Source: Roseococcus pinisoli (GTDB lineage: Bacteria; Pseudomonadota; Alphaproteobacteria; Acetobacterales; Acetobacteraceae). From it: a DNA stretch of 64,000 nt. Below, in pieces: positions 62,232-64,000 of this stretch (position 1 is its first letter; every line of letters starts with the position of its first letter). Location: contig NZ_JAHCDA010000003.1 of the NCBI RefSeq assembly GCF_018413645.1, positions 422,969 to 486,968 on the forward strand. The letters run 5' to 3'. Below the pieces are notes generated by a model. It did no database searches. It had not been told where the DNA came from and saw only the letters and a list, made by a program, of their open reading frames with translations. Position numbers and translations under genes: made by a program.

Positions 62232-63164
62232 ATGCTCACAGCCGAAGCATCCGGCGTCTGCGTCATCTGCCCCACGCCCTTCACGCCGGACGGCGCGCTG
62301 GACGAGCGCAGCGCCGCGGCGATGACGGAGGCCTATGTGGCCACCGGGGCCACGGGCCTCACCATCCTCGGCATCATGGGCGAGGCGCCCAAGCTGGACG
62401 CCGAGGAGGCCATGCGCCTGGTCCGCATCGTGCTGAAGCATGCGGGCGGGCTGCCGGTGATCGTGGGCGTCTCCGCCGCCGGTTATGCGCCGATGCGCGC
62501 GCTGGCGCAGCGCTCCATGGAGGCGGGGGCCGCCGGCGTGATGATCGCGCCGCCCACCGGCCTTCGGGGCGACGACGCGGCGCTCTCCTGGATGCAGGGC
62601 GCGGCCGAAGCCGTGGCCCCCGCGCCCTGGGTCATCCAGGACTATCCGCAGGCGACGGGCATCAACCTGCCGGTCCGCGCCATCGCGGCCCTGGCGGCCG
62701 ATCCGCGCTGCATGATGCTGAAGGCCGAGGACTGGCCCGGCCTCGACAAGATCTCCGCCCTTGTCGGGCTGATGAAGTCGGGCGAGATGCGCCGCATCGC
62801 CATCTATGGCGGCAATGGCGGGCTCTTCCTGCCCGAGGAGACGCTGCGCGGCGCCGACGGCATGATGACCGGCTACGCTTTCCCCGAGATGCTGGTGCGC
62901 GTCCGGGCGCTGCTGGCGGCCGGCGAGCGGGACGCGGCCATGGACCTCTTCGAGGCGCATCTGCCGTTGATCCGCACCGAGCACCAGCCGGGCCTGGGGC
63001 TCGCGGTGCGCAAATACGTGCTGATGCGCCGCGGCATCCTCGCCCATGCGACGGTCCGGAACCCCGGGCCGAAGCTCAGCGACGCCACCCGGGCCGAGGT
63101 GGACGCGCTGCTCGCCCGCCTGGCGCGCCGCGACCCCGTGGCCCTCAAGCTGGCGGCGGAATGA
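62232..63164 (+). CDS. Dihydrodipicolinate-synthase superfamily lyase, not DapA
   Basis: A 310-residue TIM-barrel aldolase of the DapA/NAL family. Lys164 in MLKAEDWPG should form the Schiff base and Tyr138 in QDYPQATG is the conserved tyrosine. The motif that in DapA reads GTTGE here reads GIMGE (47-51), so both threonines that bind pyruvate or relay protons are replaced. It is therefore probably a different aldolase or hydratase. GGAGGAG lies 6-7 bases before the ATG. It stands between the glycan region and greB. Confidence 0.88.
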   Translation: MLTAEASGVCVICPTPFTPDGALDERSAAAMTEAYVATGATGLTILGIMGEAPKLDAEEAMRLVRIVLKHAGGLPVIVGVSAAGYAPMRALAQRSMEAGAAGVMIAPPTGLRGDDAALSWMQGAAEAVAPAPWVIQDYPQATGINLPVRAIAALAADPRCMMLKAEDWPGLDKISALVGLMKSGEMRRIAIYGGNGGLFLPEETLRGADGMMTGYAFPEMLVRVRALLAAGERDAAMDLFEAHLPLIRTEHQPGLGLAVRKYVLMRRGILAHATVRNPGPKLSDATRAEVDALLARLARRDPVALKLAAE

Positions 63165-63183
63165 GGCGCGGGCACCTCCGGCC

Positions 63184-63720
63184 ATGAGCGGTGATGACGA
63201 CGATGATGATGAGGGCCCGCCCGGCGTTCCGCCGGGCACGCCCTTCTACATGACGCCGGATGGCCATGCGGCCCTCCAGGCCGAATTGCATCAGCTCTGG
63301 CATGGCGAACGCCCCAAGGTGACGGAGATCGTCTCCTGGGCCGCGGCCCTGGGCGATCGCAGCGAGAATGCGGACTACCAATACGGCAAGCGCCGCCTGC
63401 GCCAGATCGACAGCCGCGTGCGTTTCCTCCGGCGGCGGTTGGACCGTGCCGAGGTTGTGGATGCGCGGGACCAGAAGCGACGCGACCAGGTCTTCTTCGG
63501 CGCAACCGTGACCTATGCGCGCGAGGACGATTCCGAGGTCACGGTGACCATCGTCGGCATGGAGGAGGCGGATGCGACGCTGAGCCGCATCTCCTGGGTC
63601 TCGCCGGTGGCGCGCGCGCTGCTGGGCAAGCGCCAGGGGGACTTGGTGAAGCTGCGCACGCCGGCCGGCGTCGAGGAGATCGAAGTGGTGAAGATTTTCT
63701 ACCCGGAGCGTGAAGCATGA
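63184..63720 (+). CDS. greB: Transcription elongation factor GreB
   Basis: A 178-residue Gre factor that rescues backtracked RNA polymerase by stimulating transcript cleavage. The coiled-coil tip residues are in GDRSENADYQYGKRRLRQID, with the acidic DRSENADY that reaches the active site; the long basic run RRLRQIDSRVRFLRRRLDRAE favours GreB over GreA. The C-terminal FKBP-like domain ends with LVKLRTPAG. An unusual N-terminal extension of about 18 residues contains six consecutive aspartates. It overlaps the next gene by 4 bases. Confidence 0.92.
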   Translation: MSGDDDDDDEGPPGVPPGTPFYMTPDGHAALQAELHQLWHGERPKVTEIVSWAAALGDRSENADYQYGKRRLRQIDSRVRFLRRRLDRAEVVDARDQKRRDQVFFGATVTYAREDDSEVTVTIVGMEEADATLSRISWVSPVARALLGKRQGDLVKLRTPAGVEEIEVVKIFYPEREA

Positions 63721-64000
63721 GCGAGACAGCCGCCGTCATCGGCATGGGCCTGATGGGCTGCGATATTTCCGCGATCTTCCTGGCCGGGGGATGGCGCGTC
63801 GCGGCGCAGGAGCCGATGACCGATTCCTGGCCGGCGAAGCGCGAGCGCGTGCGGCTTTCGTTGAGCCAGCTGGGCGCCGATCCGGCCCTCGAGGCGGGCC
63901 TCACGCTTGTCGCGACCCTGGAGGAGCTTCCCTTCGCCGAATGCGGCTGCGTGATTGAGGCGGCGCCGGAGCGGATGGACCTGAAGCGCCAGGTCTTCGG
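63717..64000 (+). CDS. 3-hydroxyacyl-CoA dehydrogenase family protein, 5' part
   Basis: The first 94 codons of a gene that runs out of the window. The start MSETAAVIGMGLMGCDISAIFL is a Rossmann NAD site (G-x-G-x-x-G), and CVIEAAPERMDLKRQVF matches the conserved IEAVxExxxxK stretch of 3-hydroxyacyl-CoA dehydrogenases. The substrate may be a hydroxyacyl-CoA or a hydroxy acid such as carnitine or gulonate. It overlaps greB by 4 bases (ATGA), so both are coupled. Confidence 0.85.
   Translation, partial: MSETAAVIGMGLMGCDISAIFLAGGWRVAAQEPMTDSWPAKRERVRLSLSQLGADPALEAGLTLVATLEELPFAECGCVIEAAPERMDLKRQVF

Overview
The window is 64 kb of dense, very GC-rich bacterial chromosome with almost no non-coding DNA (no gene-free stretch exceeds 300 bases). 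Codon use, a pyruvate dehydrogenase E1-beta carrying its own lipoyl domain, a lone Bug-type binding protein, a lone AapJ-like binding protein, a COQ10/RatA gene next to lipA and a DUF6311 membrane protein all point to an alphaproteobacterium, most likely a Roseomonas-like member of the Acetobacteraceae. This assignment is inference from gene content, not from a marker-gene comparison. No rRNA, tRNA, CRISPR array, insertion sequence, integrase or phage gene was found.

Layout. 1-4163: end of a CoxL/CoxM molybdenum hydroxylase locus, a lipoprotein, and an HpxZ-DadA pair. 4263-5402: a two-domain cold-shock protein with an in-frame repeat linker and a small secreted Cys-rich protein. 5408-12845: mostly catabolic and transport genes (Asp/Glu racemase family, Bug receptor, esterase, GntR regulator coupled to a thiol dioxygenase, EamA exporter, thioesterase, dienelactone hydrolase, acetamidase). 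12870-15821: penicillin-acylase-type hydrolase and a lipocalin. 16087-21845: cydDC, an OmpA-like lipoprotein and recQ. 21907-25068: a probable Fur-controlled siderophore receptor and esterase. 25084-29143: an SbmA/BacA-like ABC protein, DUF3253, CobW GTPase and DUF1826, the last two behind a probable Zur box.

29229-39007 is a central-metabolism block: eno, ftsB, pdhA-pdhB-pdhC, a GNAT gene, lpd, lipA, a COQ10/RatA gene and a GST. The window therefore holds all pyruvate dehydrogenase subunits plus the enzyme that makes their lipoyl cofactor. 39038-41524 holds an SDR, a threonine aldolase and yraN. 41532-49336 is a minus-strand sulfur-centred run: NUDIX, alaX, sseA, metC, cysK, a BisC-like molybdoenzyme and an AapJ-like binding protein.

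49374-62088 is envelope and glycan territory. Its core (52612-59446, minus strand) is a glycan operon: a sugar-phosphate transferase, a flippase, four glycosyltransferases and an acetyltransferase. Its last six genes are joined by five successive 4-base start/stop overlaps. It is flanked by GT-C-like membrane proteins (50364, 59560), a GtrB-type transferase (61111) and a YdcF-like protein (51863). No polymerase, chain-length regulator or export porin is visible. 62232-64000 holds a DapA-superfamily lyase lacking the usual active-site threonine, greB and the start of a 3-hydroxyacyl-CoA dehydrogenase.

The best candidates for follow-up are the glycan operon, the Zur box abutting the DUF1826 start codon, duplicated 11-codon mini-ORFs before the GNAT gene inside the pdh locus, an RBS-masking palindrome before the threonine aldolase, and the repeat-linked double cold-shock protein. 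I saw no anti-phage or mobile system.
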